Below are positions 10,950-20,972 of a stretch of DNA of 64,000 nt, one piece after another. Position numbers and translations under genes: made by a program. The notes below the pieces were generated by a model. That model ran no database searches. It saw only the letters and a program-made list of their open reading frames with translations, and was not told the DNA's origin. Positions within the stretch are counted from its first letter, which is position 1. Each line of letters opens with the position of its first letter. The DNA comes from Viola odorata (taxonomy: Eukaryota; Streptophyta; Magnoliopsida; Malpighiales; Violaceae): assembly GCA_963691705.1 (NCBI GenBank), contig OY829539.1, forward strand, positions 39,317,656-39,381,655, written 5' to 3'.

Positions 10950-12113
10950 AATTATGCAGGGCATTGTCAGAAGAATTAAGTTTACCAGCGAAGGTAATGG
11001 CTAGGTAACGGTGCAGGATACACAATGAGGGTCAGTGAACTGGTGGGCCTTAGAGAGTCGAGAGTTGTACACGGCATCAGAGTCACAAGTTAACTCCCGA
11101 AAGGCAGCGTCGACATCAAAGGTCGGTGGGTATGTAGCAAAGGCCTCAAGGTACTAAGGGGCACCGATGTCAGACTCAGTAACAAAACCAAGCACGCAAT
11201 TAAACTCATCAATGGATAGGTGGGAACATTCATTGACCAGACACAAATTAATGACATGGGTGGCATCAAATTGCAGGCTGCTCTTGCCCTTGAGCTTCAA
11301 ACATTCTGTGTCAAACCAGAACGTCGTGAAGAACTCATGACTGATCAAGGTAGGATTGGTGCTCGAGTTGAAGCAGGACTTCACAAATCATGACTGAGCT
11401 CAAGGTGGACACGAGCTCCTACCCCTAGCCTATCCAACAAAGGAAAATCAAGGTGGGTACAAGGATTGACACTCTTACCATGCAAGGCAGACAATTTATC
11501 AAGTTTATGCTTGCCATCAAATTCTAACCAGCCATGCAAGCGAGAGAGGTCAGGTATTACTTGGGCGAGAGGGGCAGGTGTGCTAGTACGGGCTAGGGTA
11601 TAGCGGGGCTCTGGTGTGGCAATGGGAGCGTCGCCCTTGCTGGCAGTGGCATCGGTGGTCAAGCGTTGGGATTTTCGCTGAGGCGGTGTGCTCTTGATAG
11701 GTGTCCTAGCCTTTCTCTTCTTCTTCACCTGAGGGGTTTGTGCCTCCCCCTCTAGCATCTCTTCCTCAACCTCATCCTTAACAGGGGCAGTTGCTGTGGA
11801 CTTCTCCTTCTTTTCTCCCGTCTCGATGTAAGAGCGGGGATGGACCACTCATCCTCACTAGGTCATGCCCGTTCTCATGGGTGTGCCAGATGGTACTGGA
11901 ATAGATCCAGTGATATCTAGAGAGGGCTCCGACTCCTCTCCTCATCGTCGTCAACCTCTTCGTCCTCATTATCCTCATCGTCGTTATCGTCGGCAACCTC
12001 TTCGTCCTCATCATCGGCCTCGCTGACGTCCATGGCGTTGTCAACCGCCATGCCGGAGGCATTTGGAGGTCCAGCCGGTGTGGTTGGGACGGCGGCAGGG
12101 GTAGTCTCCAAGT
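10950..12113 (-). pseudogene. Athila env-position ORF (ORF-1-like)
   Basis: Three minus-strand pieces follow each other: an acidic N-terminal part with a long Asp/Glu run (11917-12111), a basic KKKRKAR/PQRKSQR middle part with a LARTSTPAP stretch (11381-11848), and a piece with a SHEFFTTFWF then SIDEFNCVLGF pattern (11154-11384) continuing, with a stop, toward 10950. The last pattern resembles the ATHILA ORF-1 family found downstream of integrase. No transmembrane segment or signal peptide is visible, so an envelope function is unsupported. Frames differ between pieces, so it is broken. Confidence 0.5.
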
Positions 12114-12690
12114 CCTCTTACTCACCGAAACTAGATTCATATTCCCCTGAAGAGGACTCATCGCCGTTGTTGCAAACGGTTTCCCAAGAAGAACCCAAAC
12201 CATAATTTTCGGTGGGGTAGGGTGCGATGGTGATGATTTGGTAACAACATGGGTATTGGGTAGTTGGGTTACGATGGGAGTGGTGGATGGTTTGGTGGCT
12301 ACTAGTGTAGCAGGGGTAGTAGCCTGGGCAAGTATAGCTGTCGCCGACGACTACGCTGGAGTGGGTCGTTTGGAAGGGCTCTTCGCCGGTTTGACAGTTT
12401 TGTGGGCGGAGACAGGCGAATAAAATCAGGGATTGGGGAGAAAGAAAGGAAGGTGGAATAAAAATAAACGAAAAGGGAAAATAATCTAAACGAAAAAAGG
12501 AATAAAGATACATAGAGAGGAAAATTCAAGAAAGGAAAATAAAGATGGTCCAGAAAAGAAAAATTAAAAATAAAATAAAATAAAAAGGGGAAAAGAAACG
12601 TGGGTTGCCTCCCACGAAACACCTTAGTTAGCGTCAAGGCCTTGACGGTAGCGACACAGATTACTTCTGAATAGGTGGCTCGACCACCTC
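12114..12690. other. Spacer between integrase and env-position ORF
   Basis: AT-rich with an A-run rich tract 12420-12600; near 12600-12640 the sequence reads on the minus strand like the conserved GGNPR block seen after Athila integrases. No other gene seen. Confidence 0.4.
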
Positions 12691-12696
12691 CATTCT

Positions 12697-13319
12697 CTAA
12701 GCTGTGAAAGGATGAAATCCTTCGTAGAAAGGCTTCAAACGATGCCCGTTAACCTTTAAAATGACTCTTGTGTTCATGCTTTGAATCTCATTGGCGCCAT
12801 GGCCGTACACTGCTGTAACCAAGTAAGGACCGGTCCACTTGGACTTCAATTTTCCTACAAATAATTTGAGATTAGAGTTGTACAGTAAAACTTTTTGTCC
12901 AACCTTAAACGACTTATGAGAGAGCAACTTATCGTGATGGACCTTCGTCCTCCCCTTGTAGATCAATGCATTCTCATAGGCGTCATCTCGCAATTCTTCT
13001 AGTTTTTGGATTTGCAAACGTCAATGTTGGCTAGCTTCACCGATATCCATGTTAACTTTATGGATGGCCCAGAACACCTTATGCTCGACCTCCACCGACA
13101 GGTAACACAGTTTCCCATAAACAAGACGGTAGGGTGTCATACCGATTGCCGTCTTGAATGAGGTTCAGTAAGCCCAGAGAGCATCGTCGAGTTTTAAACT
13201 CCAATCCTTCCTAGACTGATTAACGGTCTTCTCCAGGATGTACTTGATCTCTTGATTAGACAACTCATTCTGGCCATTAGTCTGCAGGTGGTATGTCATA
13301 GACACTCGGTAGGTGACAC
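12697..13319 (-). pseudogene. Athila-B integrase, C-terminal part
   Basis: Begins at the junction 13319 with [19 protein letters not shown], i.e. the block around the catalytic Glu, here QNEL. It continues through [14 protein letters not shown], breaks in frame, and resumes with the C-terminal domain (HDKLLSHKSFKVGQKVLLYN, then KWTGPYLV and NGHRLKPFYEGF). The zinc domain and both catalytic Asp residues are absent because of the junction with element Q. Confidence 0.8.
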
Positions 13320-13389
13320 TGATACGAGCACGACATCTAGGCCTCGCCATCCTTGCGCCCGTGCCCAGCCTTGTGACACAATCCATCCG

Positions 13390-13512
13390 TCTAGGCCAAG
13401 CCTGTTATCTAGGCCAAGTTGTGCGTCTAGGCCAAATCATCTGTCTAGGCTAAGATGTGCGTCTAGGCCAAGCCTTCCGTGTAGGCCAAGTCGTCTGTCT
13501 AGGCCAAGCTGT
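13390..13512. repeat. 18-bp tandem repeat, seven units, in U3 of Q
   Basis: TCTAGGCCAAG-like cores start at 13390, 13408, 13426, 13444, 13462, 13480 and 13498, an exact 18-bp period. A diverged eighth core occurs near 13334. Confidence 0.9.
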
Positions 13513-13623
13513 GTGCCCGCGCCCAAGCCTTTCCAACATTCAGCCCATGTCGCTCAAGCCCAAGCATGAAGACCTTATGTCCTAAGGGTATTTAGGGGTT
13601 TTCCCCATGTAATAAGCTAGTAG

Positions 13624-13631
13624 TATAAATA
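13624..13631 (+). promoter_or_regulatory. TATA box of element Q LTR
   Basis: TATAAATA in the context GTAGTATAAATAG, also present at 56480 and (AGTATAAATAG) at 23993. It lies 112 bp after the 18-bp array. Confidence 0.6.
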
Positions 13632-13639
13632 GTGAACAA

Positions 13640-15313
13640 TAGGTTCATTTTAGACTTGTCTTTGATTTTGAATATGATTTCCATCATAAGACCACTTAAT
13701 TTAGGTTATTTAAATAGGGTTCTTGAAACCTTTATCCTCTTCTCCTCTTGGATTAGAGATCCTTGTATGCCTGTGGTAAGGTTGTCTAAGAATTGCCCCT
13801 AGAAGGGTTTACCGTGTATGCAAGTTTGTTTATTGTTCTTCATCAATACACCTTCATCTTCATCCATTTATCCGCTGCACCTATTCCGCAATCTCCTTGC
13901 GACGTTATCCTCTTCATCAACTCCATCCAATCGTCAATCCAACATCCCAAAGAGGACTTTGTATCCATTTTTTACTTTTTGGTGTTTGATCTTGTGTGAC
14001 CCAAAAATTCAAAAATCTGGTGTTTGTGGTTTTGGTGTCTTGGATCTTGATTAAACACATTTCTGAAATTCTTGTGTGTTTATTTGAATCAATTCAGTCC
14101 ATGTCTTCTTCTTTTCTCCTTGAACATACCCATTGTTCTTCTTGGCTTCATTTGATCATTGTTGTGCATGCTTTGGTTGACAAGTGCCTTGAGTGTCACG
14201 TGTAACTTGTGGTCCCATTTTGTTTGCTAGCCTTAGTTGTCTTGCATTTCCAACTAGGTTGGCTGGCCCTAATTCTTCAATCCTTACAATTGTTGTGGCT
14301 GTCATACAAGTTTCCTTACTTGCCATTCACATCCACCTCACTTGACACATCATTTGCACACTCATCCACACATCTTTGGACACATCACACACATTTGCCA
14401 CATAAGACATTTTGGCATCTAGTGAAACTTCAAACCTTGCCATACATGATCTAAACTACTTGTCTTGCATTCTAATTGCAGCATACATGTCATACAAGTA
14501 AGTCCCTTCACTCAATTCTTACACACACACACAAAAGTAAAGAAAAGGAACAAAAGAATTGATCAAAAAAAATTGAACTCAAGTTCCTATTTAAAAAAAT
14601 AAAAAAAGAAGAAAGGAATTGAGTCACAAGTAAGGGGCTGTGGCCATACATACATTTGAAGTGTTTTGCATCTTGATCAAGTATGAATGTTTGTAAAGAA
14701 CTTTGAAGCAATTTTTTTTCCTCCTTTTCTTTTTCGGATTTACCTTTTTCCCTAGTTTCGGCCTTTCCTTTTTGTGTGAGCGTCTGCGCCTAGTTTATTC
14801 TGAAATTTGGTGTGATAAAACTTCAGTCTGAGTAGAACAACTCTTATGTTTTGGTCTTCCCTAATTCTGTGTTTTTCCCATACTTTTACCCAACTCGAGA
14901 TAAGTGCGCAGTTTTCGCTTAAATTTTTAGTTTTGTGCCTCGCATGCTTTCTTTCTTGCTTTCTTTCGTTCTTTTTGCATCTTCATTTTGAGCTAGCCTT
15001 TTCTTTTGAGTCTTTGGTATCGCCTCCTTATTTCTTACATCAAACTCTAACTCATTTAAGTGTGCACCTACATCACTTTCATGCACATTTAGTGATTTTC
15101 CTAACCTTTATTTCCCCCCTAGTTGTCATTGCTATCCTTGTGCTTTCGTTAGAGTCATTGCTAGCCTAAGTGTGTGGTTTGTGTTGGAAACTAGAGTGGG
15201 TGAGATTGTGAGACTATTAGAGAGAAGTGTGAAACATGAGTGTAAACACGTGAGGGAGAGACTAATGTTTATTATAGCACTTGCGTTTTGTTTTCTTTTA
15301 TAGGTAATTTTCT
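13640..15313 (+). other. LTR R/U5 and leader of element Q
   Basis: T-rich, with a CA microsatellite at about 14521-14533 and many short ORFs that lack any recognisable domain. Part of 13640-13800 resembles 56490-56700, the same region of a related LTR. The LTR/internal boundary is not resolved. A TAAACACGTGAGGGAG motif ends near 15259. Confidence 0.45.
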
Positions 15314-16740
15314 ATGTCATCTTGTTATGAAGATGATGGGTCCTCTTGGGAAGAGGATTCATGTTGTGCTAGTACCGTAGCTTGGGAGGAAAGCCCTTGT
15401 TTGGATAGTGTCCCCTACCCCTCGATTGCTAGGGATGATGACGGGTATTAATATGAGGATACTTATCCCAAGGGCCATGAGGCGTCACAAGTTCCTTATT
15501 ATGATGGGAGTTATGCCGAAGGGAATGAGGTGCTGCATGGGTCTTGGTCTTATGACATGGATGGCCTAGACAACCGCTCTTGTGCCACACCCTCTTCGCG
15601 GTTAGCATATGAGCTTAATGAGTTGTGTAGTGAGAGCCATTACCCGTCAAGCTATGACCTAGGTTTCGCCCCCTATCTAAGCCTTGGTCATGGCCCCTCG
15701 TCGTATACTTATGTTTGTGAGCCCTCTCGGCCAGCCTTTGGGTATTCCTCTAGTGCACCTCCTCGTCGCGCCCTATCTCATCACGAGGTGCCATCATCAC
15801 GCCATGACGGTAGACCTCCTCAGGGCTCATCTACCATGGCACCTCTAGCTATGTGTCAGACCGGAGATCCCCTCAATACCTCTTTGTCCCGCCGGCCACT
15901 AGTGTGCCTTCGCGCCACTCCCCACCTTACCACACGGAGCCATCTTCCCACCGTGTCCGCCGGCCGCCTCCGGGCTCCTATGTGCATGAGACTTCTTCCC
16001 CTCGAGCCCGAGTACCACATCATGCGTCCATGGGTTTGTATGATCACTTGGAGAACCTTTCGGATATCTTGGCTGAGTTGCGTTGCAGATTTGAGGTAAT
16101 CGACTCCTCATTCTGACGAGTTGAGACACCGCCCCCTCCTTCTCCTAGTTGCCCTCCCGCCCCTCCCACACGAGCGAGAGATGTCTATTGTACCACTTGT
16201 ACCGGTAGAGGCCACTTATGTGATGTATGCCCTAGCTATAGAGAGCGTGAGGAAAGTGTGGTGCCTTCTAGTGTTGATTCTTCCGGGCCACCACCCCTTT
16301 TGGAGGATGAGGAGCTTCCATCCAGTTCGCCTCCTATTGTGGAGTACTTGGTCCCCATTGCGGAGGAGCTCCTTAAGGTCTCTTCGGGCGATATTGTTGT
16401 GGGGTTTGGGAGCGTTAGGAGTGTAATAGAGGGTAGTGAGGTCCCTTCAAGTAGCTACGAGAAGGTCGTCCTTGGTCTAGCACGTAAGCGCACCTTTCGG
16501 TCCTTTGGTAGTGAGTTTTCCATCATCTCTAAGGTGTCTACACATGACTTGGTGGATCCTTTCCTTCTTGGTTCTGAGTATGTTGACCGTTTAGCCATCC
16601 GTAGTGCCCATGCCTACTCGTCTACTACTTTGAGCCCACACTTGATCCGTATTTTGTCCCTTCTCCATCTTGGCCGATCCTTAGTTGTTCTTGGGTTTTT
16701 CCCGTCCGCGCCTACATGCCTTGCCCGAGGAACTTTGCTG
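15314..16740 (+). pseudogene. Gag-like protein of element Q with CCHC knuckle
   Basis: The ATG at 15314 opens a frame rich in Ser, Tyr, Asp and Glu (MSSCYEDDGSSWEEDS). It has an in-frame stop near 15448, a frameshift near 15870 and another stop near 16116. A middle part ends with YDHLENLSDILAEL; a retroviral-type zinc knuckle C-x2-C-x4-H-x4-C (CTTCTGRGHLCDVC) lies at about 16190-16231. The C-terminal part (16258-16740) is hydrophobic/acidic with no protease motif I can recognise. I infer a diverged gag from the knuckle and leader; the capsid region is not recognisable. It resembles the logic of non-autonomous elements that keep gag alone. Confidence 0.5.
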
Positions 16741-17489
16741 GAATCGGTTCCTTCTTCTACTCCATTCAAAACTGATTTCCTTGTGTGCTTGGTTCGTTAT
16801 GTGCTTGGCAGTGTCAAAATTGTATTTCAATATATAGCTATTGAAGTTTTATTTTCATTAAAGTGATCTCGTTGGAAAGCTACACCTGTTATCTTTCCAA
16901 ATAAAAAAGAATCAAGTGATTCGGACGCCGGAGTCAAAAGTTGCACCCAATTTACTAAATTGTGTTTTTCTGTCAACAAAAGAGTCAAAAAAAAAAAGTC
17001 AAGAGAAAAGAAAAAGAGAAACAACAACATCAAAAGAAAGTTGTATTCTATCAAACACAAAACGAACTGAAGTGTTTGAAGCATAGCAAAAGAGAAACAA
17101 GCGAATTGAAGTTGAGGGTGCAATTTAATAATTAAAAACAGAACTCAAAGTTGGGATTGTTTGAGTCCTTTCGAGTCAATTTGAGCTTTCTTTGATTCTT
17201 TGAAATTGCCTTCTACTCCACTTGTTATTTGTTTAATTTGTTGTTCTTGAAATTAATCAAGTACCAAGTGTCAACAATTGTTTTGAAGCTAGTTTTCTTT
17301 GAGAGTCTTCTTGGAAGCCTATTCTTGAACTCTTGAGTCTCACTAACACTTGAACAATTGCAGGGATTTTGAGTGAACTTGTGAGTGCATTAGAGAGCTT
17401 TAAAGACGAGAGTAAACACGTGAGGGAGTGCTAGGATTAGTGCAATTTTATGCTTGTTTTTCGTATTGTGACTTTCAGATTATTCAAGA
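16741..17489 (+). other. Leader of element P
   Basis: Homologous, base for base over long stretches, to the reverse of 43050-43930. It contains TAAACACGTGAGGGAG at 17413-17428 and a TTTCAG splice-acceptor-like end at 17478, 11 nt before the ATG. Confidence 0.6.
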
Positions 17490-17839
17490 TGTCTCAAGGA
17501 GGAGGGCAGTAGGATGTGGTGGCCATGCTCACGGCTCTAACCTAACAATTGAGGGTGAGGAATGAAAGACAAGCGGCTACAAATGCTGAAGTAGAAGCAA
17601 GGCTTATGGCCCTTGCGCCAATAAATCCGAAGCTTGCGGCCAAAGTCAATTTAAGGGACAAGGCCGAGGAGCCACCTGACGGCGTGTCCTTTATGCGCTA
17701 CGCAAACCCCAAGCGCAAGCCCTATGTGCGCGCAGCAGCAACTGAGCGCCAAACACCTTGTAGACCATGTTTCGGAGAGCATGAACATGCTAAAATGCTC
17801 TGTATTGAGCATCCTTTGAGTGTAAAAGGAAAGACATAA
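17490..17839 (+). pseudogene. Gag relic of element P
   Basis: MSQGGGQ followed at once by TAG, compared with MSQEGVQQ in the intact gag at 41684-43048. The downstream piece keeps part of the N-terminal NERQ...EARLMALAPINP region, then runs into a short Cys/His stretch and ends. The capsid and zinc knuckle are deleted. Confidence 0.6.
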
Positions 17840-17859
17840 GTGAATGAGAAGGAGCCACG

Positions 17860-18358
17860 AGAGAACTTATTCCACACTATTTGTAACGTTGTAGAATGAG
17901 GATGTGTGTTGACTATTGATAAGGAGAGTTGCGCGAATTATGTGAGCACTTTAGTAGTGCACAAGTTGAACCTTCCCATGTCGACGCATCCGAAGCCGTA
18001 TCTTTTGCAATGAATGGCAGATGGGAATGAAATAAAAGTGACTAAGCAAGTCTTAGTGAGCTTCTCCATTGGAAAATACAAGGGTGAGATCCTTTGTGAT
18101 GTCGTCCCTATGCAAGCGAGTCACATATTACTTGGAAGACCGTGGCAGCTTGATAGAGCAGCAAATCATGGGAGGAACAACGATTACAAGTTGGTGAAAG
18201 ATGGGAAGAAATTCACCTTAGCTATTTTGACCCCAACCAAAGCCTTTGAGCATCAACAAAGACTTGTTAAGTCCTACGCTAAGTATGAGGTTACCAAAAA
18301 AATTGAGAGGGAAAAAGAAGGATTGAGAGTTGAAAAGAAAGAGGGAAATTGTGAGTAG
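17860..18358 (+). pseudogene. Protease region of element P
   Basis: Homologous to the protease at 41315-41671. The SHILLGRPWQ and GKKFTLAILTP blocks are well kept, and the frame 18014-18358 is open. The active-site region upstream is degraded: LTIDKESCANYV replaces the IIIDNGSCTNCA-type block, and stops at 17897-17899 and 18012-18014 interrupt it. Probably inactive. Confidence 0.65.
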
Positions 18359-18454
18359 AACATCTCATATGAAAAGATAGATCATGGGAAGAGGGATAGT
18401 GAGAAAAATATCCTCCATGAAAAGATCGAGCATGGAAATAGTGAAATTGAGTGT

Positions 18455-19945
18455 GTGAGAAAATATTCGCATGAAAAAAGTAAGCATGTTGAGAGTGGCA
18501 TTGAGAGATCAAAAAGAGAGGCAAATAAAAAGAAATTGAGTTTATATGCCAAAGGGAGAGAAGTGAGGAATGCATTATATATGTGCAAAATTCATTTTAG
18601 CGCAAGCCCTTCAAAAATAATTTTTTGGCCTTTGCGCTTTCACCTCTCTAACCCTTATTTGTTTAAACTTTTTCCTATTGGAGTTTATTCTCTTGTGCAG
18701 GTAATTAAAGATATATTTCCAGAGAAGATGACCCCTAACCAATCGCCAATTCGGAGGATTGCGCACCACACAAAGTGTGTGATCAGATCAGTTAATCTTA
18801 GCTGCCAAGATAACGTGCGTTTTTCTTTTCCTAGCGCTAAATCACTTGAATTTTCACCTATTTTTGCACCTTATATTCATTCTTCCATTGGTTATATTCA
18901 TGATGATTATGTGTCTCAGTTCATAGGATTTGAGGGAGCTTATTTCAAGTACAAACGCTTATGTATGCCACATGATCCATTGCGCCTAGATTTTACTAAC
19001 ACTAACACTTTTGTTTTCTCTTCTAGTGTTGTGTGTTCTCATGTGCAGGGAAAGAATGAATTATTGGCAGCAATGGAGTACAAATCATTGGAGCCGAAAG
19101 GAGGAAAAAGGACTTGCGCATCCATGGAGACTAGCTCGGTTAACCCTAACCGAGAAGGTAAAATGCGTCATTTTGTCCTTAGGTCTGATTCGTGTAAGTA
19201 TGTGGACATCATTGATTTAAATCATTCTGAAAATAAATTGATTGACGATGGTCGTATGCGAAGGACGAAGGCTAAGTTATACACCTTTAAGGAGTACTTG
19301 CAAAAACGCAAGAGGTTTGGCATTTGTACTAGGCCAAGTGATAAGCTAGTTATACCTAGAGCTCATTGTGATGATTTATCTCACTATTTTGGTACGTTTA
19401 ACATTTCTAACAATATGGATAAAAGGAATTTAGGTTCCTTATGGCATGTTCTAGTTTGTAAGTATGCCTTTACATGGGAGGAGTGTCTTTCGTTTATTTA
19501 TTCTACTTATAACCGTTGTGCGCATGCTGATTCTAAATTGTTGATGAAACTTGTGTATGCATTTGATCATACGATACGATATAGTATAATGTTGCTGCCC
19601 TTGAGAGTATTGTTTAGCATAAGTGGCAACAAGGAAATCGAGACGATGAGGACAACCCAAGTCCAAGCAAACATGACCTCTTGGATTGATGAGCCTGTCC
19701 AATGTGTTGACATGTTCAATAACATTGCCGCTAAACTGAATTTAAGAGGTTGGTATAATTCGTTTTGTGATTATTTTGATGAGTCTAACTTAAGGTATTG
19801 TACTACAGGTCTAGGTACAAATTCGAGGACGAATCATTTTGAAGGGAGAGGGAATGATGTGAATCCTCATACCTATCCTAGCACATCGAGTGCCTTGCCC
19901 TTGAAGCGCAAGAGATGGCGACTAAGGAAGCATGAGAGATGGTGA
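18455..19945 (+). CDS. 496-residue mosaic pol-derived ORF of element P
   Basis: A single uninterrupted frame in a region otherwise full of stops. Its start matches the protease-RT linker (SGIERSKREANKKKLSLYAKG). RT and RNase H are absent. A KRLCMPHDPLR segment matches the INT N-terminal LCIPHCSLR block. A LGSLWHVLVCKYAFTWEECLSFI segment is a very diverged match to the integrase C-terminal half ([16 protein letters not shown]). The end (NSRTNHFEGRGNDVNP) matches the pol tail of the intact relative. Neither integrase catalytic Asp nor the Glu block is visible, so no integrase activity is expected. Start codon uncertain; the frame also runs upstream of the first ATG. Whether it is translated is unknown. 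Confidence 0.5.
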   Translation: MRKYSHEKSKHVESGIERSKREANKKKLSLYAKGREVRNALYMCKIHFSASPSKIIFWPLRFHLSNPYLFKLFPIGVYSLVQVIKDIFPEKMTPNQSPIRRIAHHTKCVIRSVNLSCQDNVRFSFPSAKSLEFSPIFAPYIHSSIGYIHDDYVSQFIGFEGAYFKYKRLCMPHDPLRLDFTNTNTFVFSSSVVCSHVQGKNELLAAMEYKSLEPKGGKRTCASMETSSVNPNREGKMRHFVLRSDSCKYVDIIDLNHSENKLIDDGRMRRTKAKLYTFKEYLQKRKRFGICTRPSDKLVIPRAHCDDLSHYFGTFNISNNMDKRNLGSLWHVLVCKYAFTWEECLSFIYSTYNRCAHADSKLLMKLVYAFDHTIRYSIMLLPLRVLFSISGNKEIETMRTTQVQANMTSWIDEPVQCVDMFNNIAAKLNLRGWYNSFCDYFDESNLRYCTTGLGTNSRTNHFEGRGNDVNPHTYPSTSSALPLKRKRWRLRKHERW

Positions 19946-20020
19946 TTATGGTTTGAGCATATAATTGTGAAGTTTTCGAAGGCACATTATGCTGAGCGAG
20001 ATTCGAGGACGAATCTTTCC

Positions 20021-20034
20021 AAAGAGGGAGGGAA
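20021..20034 (+). promoter_or_regulatory. Polypurine tract of element P
   Basis: AAAGAGGGAGGGAA directly abuts the LTR start TGATACGATC. The relative at 37283-44938 has the matching tract on the minus strand at 38217-38229. Confidence 0.8.
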
Positions 20035-20972
20035 TGATACGATCCCAAGATGTATCCAGCGACTACATGGACAAAAGCATTAAGACATGATGGAGTAGAT
20101 GGATGGAGTCTGATCATGGATCAGAAAGGCTTGATGGAAACCTCTATGTGTTATGTTTATTGTTTCCAAATTTTAAGACGTTTGGACGAGTGGATCGTCC
20201 AAAATATCAAGCCAACATTCTCATTGACAGTAGTCCTACGAAGACAAGGATTCTAAGACAGGTCAGGAGACTTCGTCCGAACCTAGCCGGCGCTATACAT
20301 TTCTGAATAATACGATCAACCACGTTTTCGAAACTTCAGGATGTTAGCTTTCATTTGGAACACGTTTCAGCCCATTTGGCCCAGTGGTTTGAAAGTTATG
20401 CAAGTCGACATTATGGTGCACAGTGTATACACGAGACAACATAGGACTTGAGGTGTCGGCCCAAACCTTGGCCCGATGATGGAGAACTCGACATGGGCTG
20501 CTGGAATGTATTTAAATATATTTATATTTACTTTATTTAGTTAATTAAGTTATTTTCCTTAATTAGAACTCCTACTCCTATTAGGGTTTGCTTCTAAACT
20601 CTGTATAAGGAGCCGCTTGGCCTCCTTATTCAGTTGGCTTTTATTTGATAATTTCAGAACCTTTGTTCTTCAATATTTGCCCATTGTTCAAGCGTTTAAC
20701 ACTTGTTCTTCTTGAGTCCGCAATAATTGAGTCGCATACAAGTAAATCCTTGGAATTGCATTATTGTGTCGTTTGTCTTAGTTTGATTCTCACCTAGTTG
20801 AGTCTAGACGTAAGAATCTGACACAAGATCCTTGACGTGAAATCGACTAGGGCTCTTAGCATTCAGTTGGCGAGGTGGTCTATGTTTGCACGAGTCAAGT
20901 TAATTATTCCGCATTAAAATCCGTCTTTGAACAACGATCAGAATTACGTGCTACGCAACTAGGATCGTATCA
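20035..20972 (+). repeat. 3' LTR of element P (938 bp)
   Basis: Begins TGATACGATCC and ends GGATCGTATCA, a perfect 11-bp terminal inverted repeat. Similar in length and layout to the 934-bp LTRs at 37283 and 44005 but strongly diverged. A TATAAGG box lies at 20604-20610, followed at once by a hairpin shared with those LTRs. A 9-bp perfect inverted repeat (TTTGGACGA/TCGTCCAAA, 5-nt loop) lies at 20181-20203. Confidence 0.85.

Larger units (their letters stand above)
13320..16740 (+). mobile_element. Element Q: non-autonomous LTR element, 5' part
   Basis: Starts TGATACGAGCACG, similar to the TGATACGATC start of the chromovirus-like LTRs at 20035 and 37283. It has an 18-bp repeat array, a TATA box at 13624, a long non-coding leader, and a gag-like ORF from 15314. 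No protease, RT or integrase is seen. The sequence changes to element P near 16740. The LTR end and PBS were not found, so the LTR length is unknown. Confidence 0.5.
16741..20972 (+). mobile_element. Element P: internally deleted chromovirus-like element, 3' part
   Basis: Leader, gag relic, protease, a 496-codon ORF, PPT and 3' LTR are all homologous to the element at 37283-44938, but RT, RNase H and most of gag are gone. The match to that element's leader begins about 65 nt inside its PBS, so the 5' LTR and PBS of P are missing and Q sequence is found instead. The 3' LTR is followed by CATCA; no matching CATCA flank was found upstream. Confidence 0.65.

Noticed and set aside
10950..12113. 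Functional viral-type envelope gene
   Set aside because: No signal peptide, transmembrane segment or glycosylation-rich ectodomain; only the position is env-like.
13390..13512. CRISPR-like array
   Set aside because: Direct repeats with 18-bp period and 7-bp spacers in a plant LTR; far too short for CRISPR and wrong kind of genome.
13252..13569. Plus-strand ORF with repeated SRPS units
   Set aside because: Translation of the 18-bp repeat across the Athila/Q junction; not a plausible gene.
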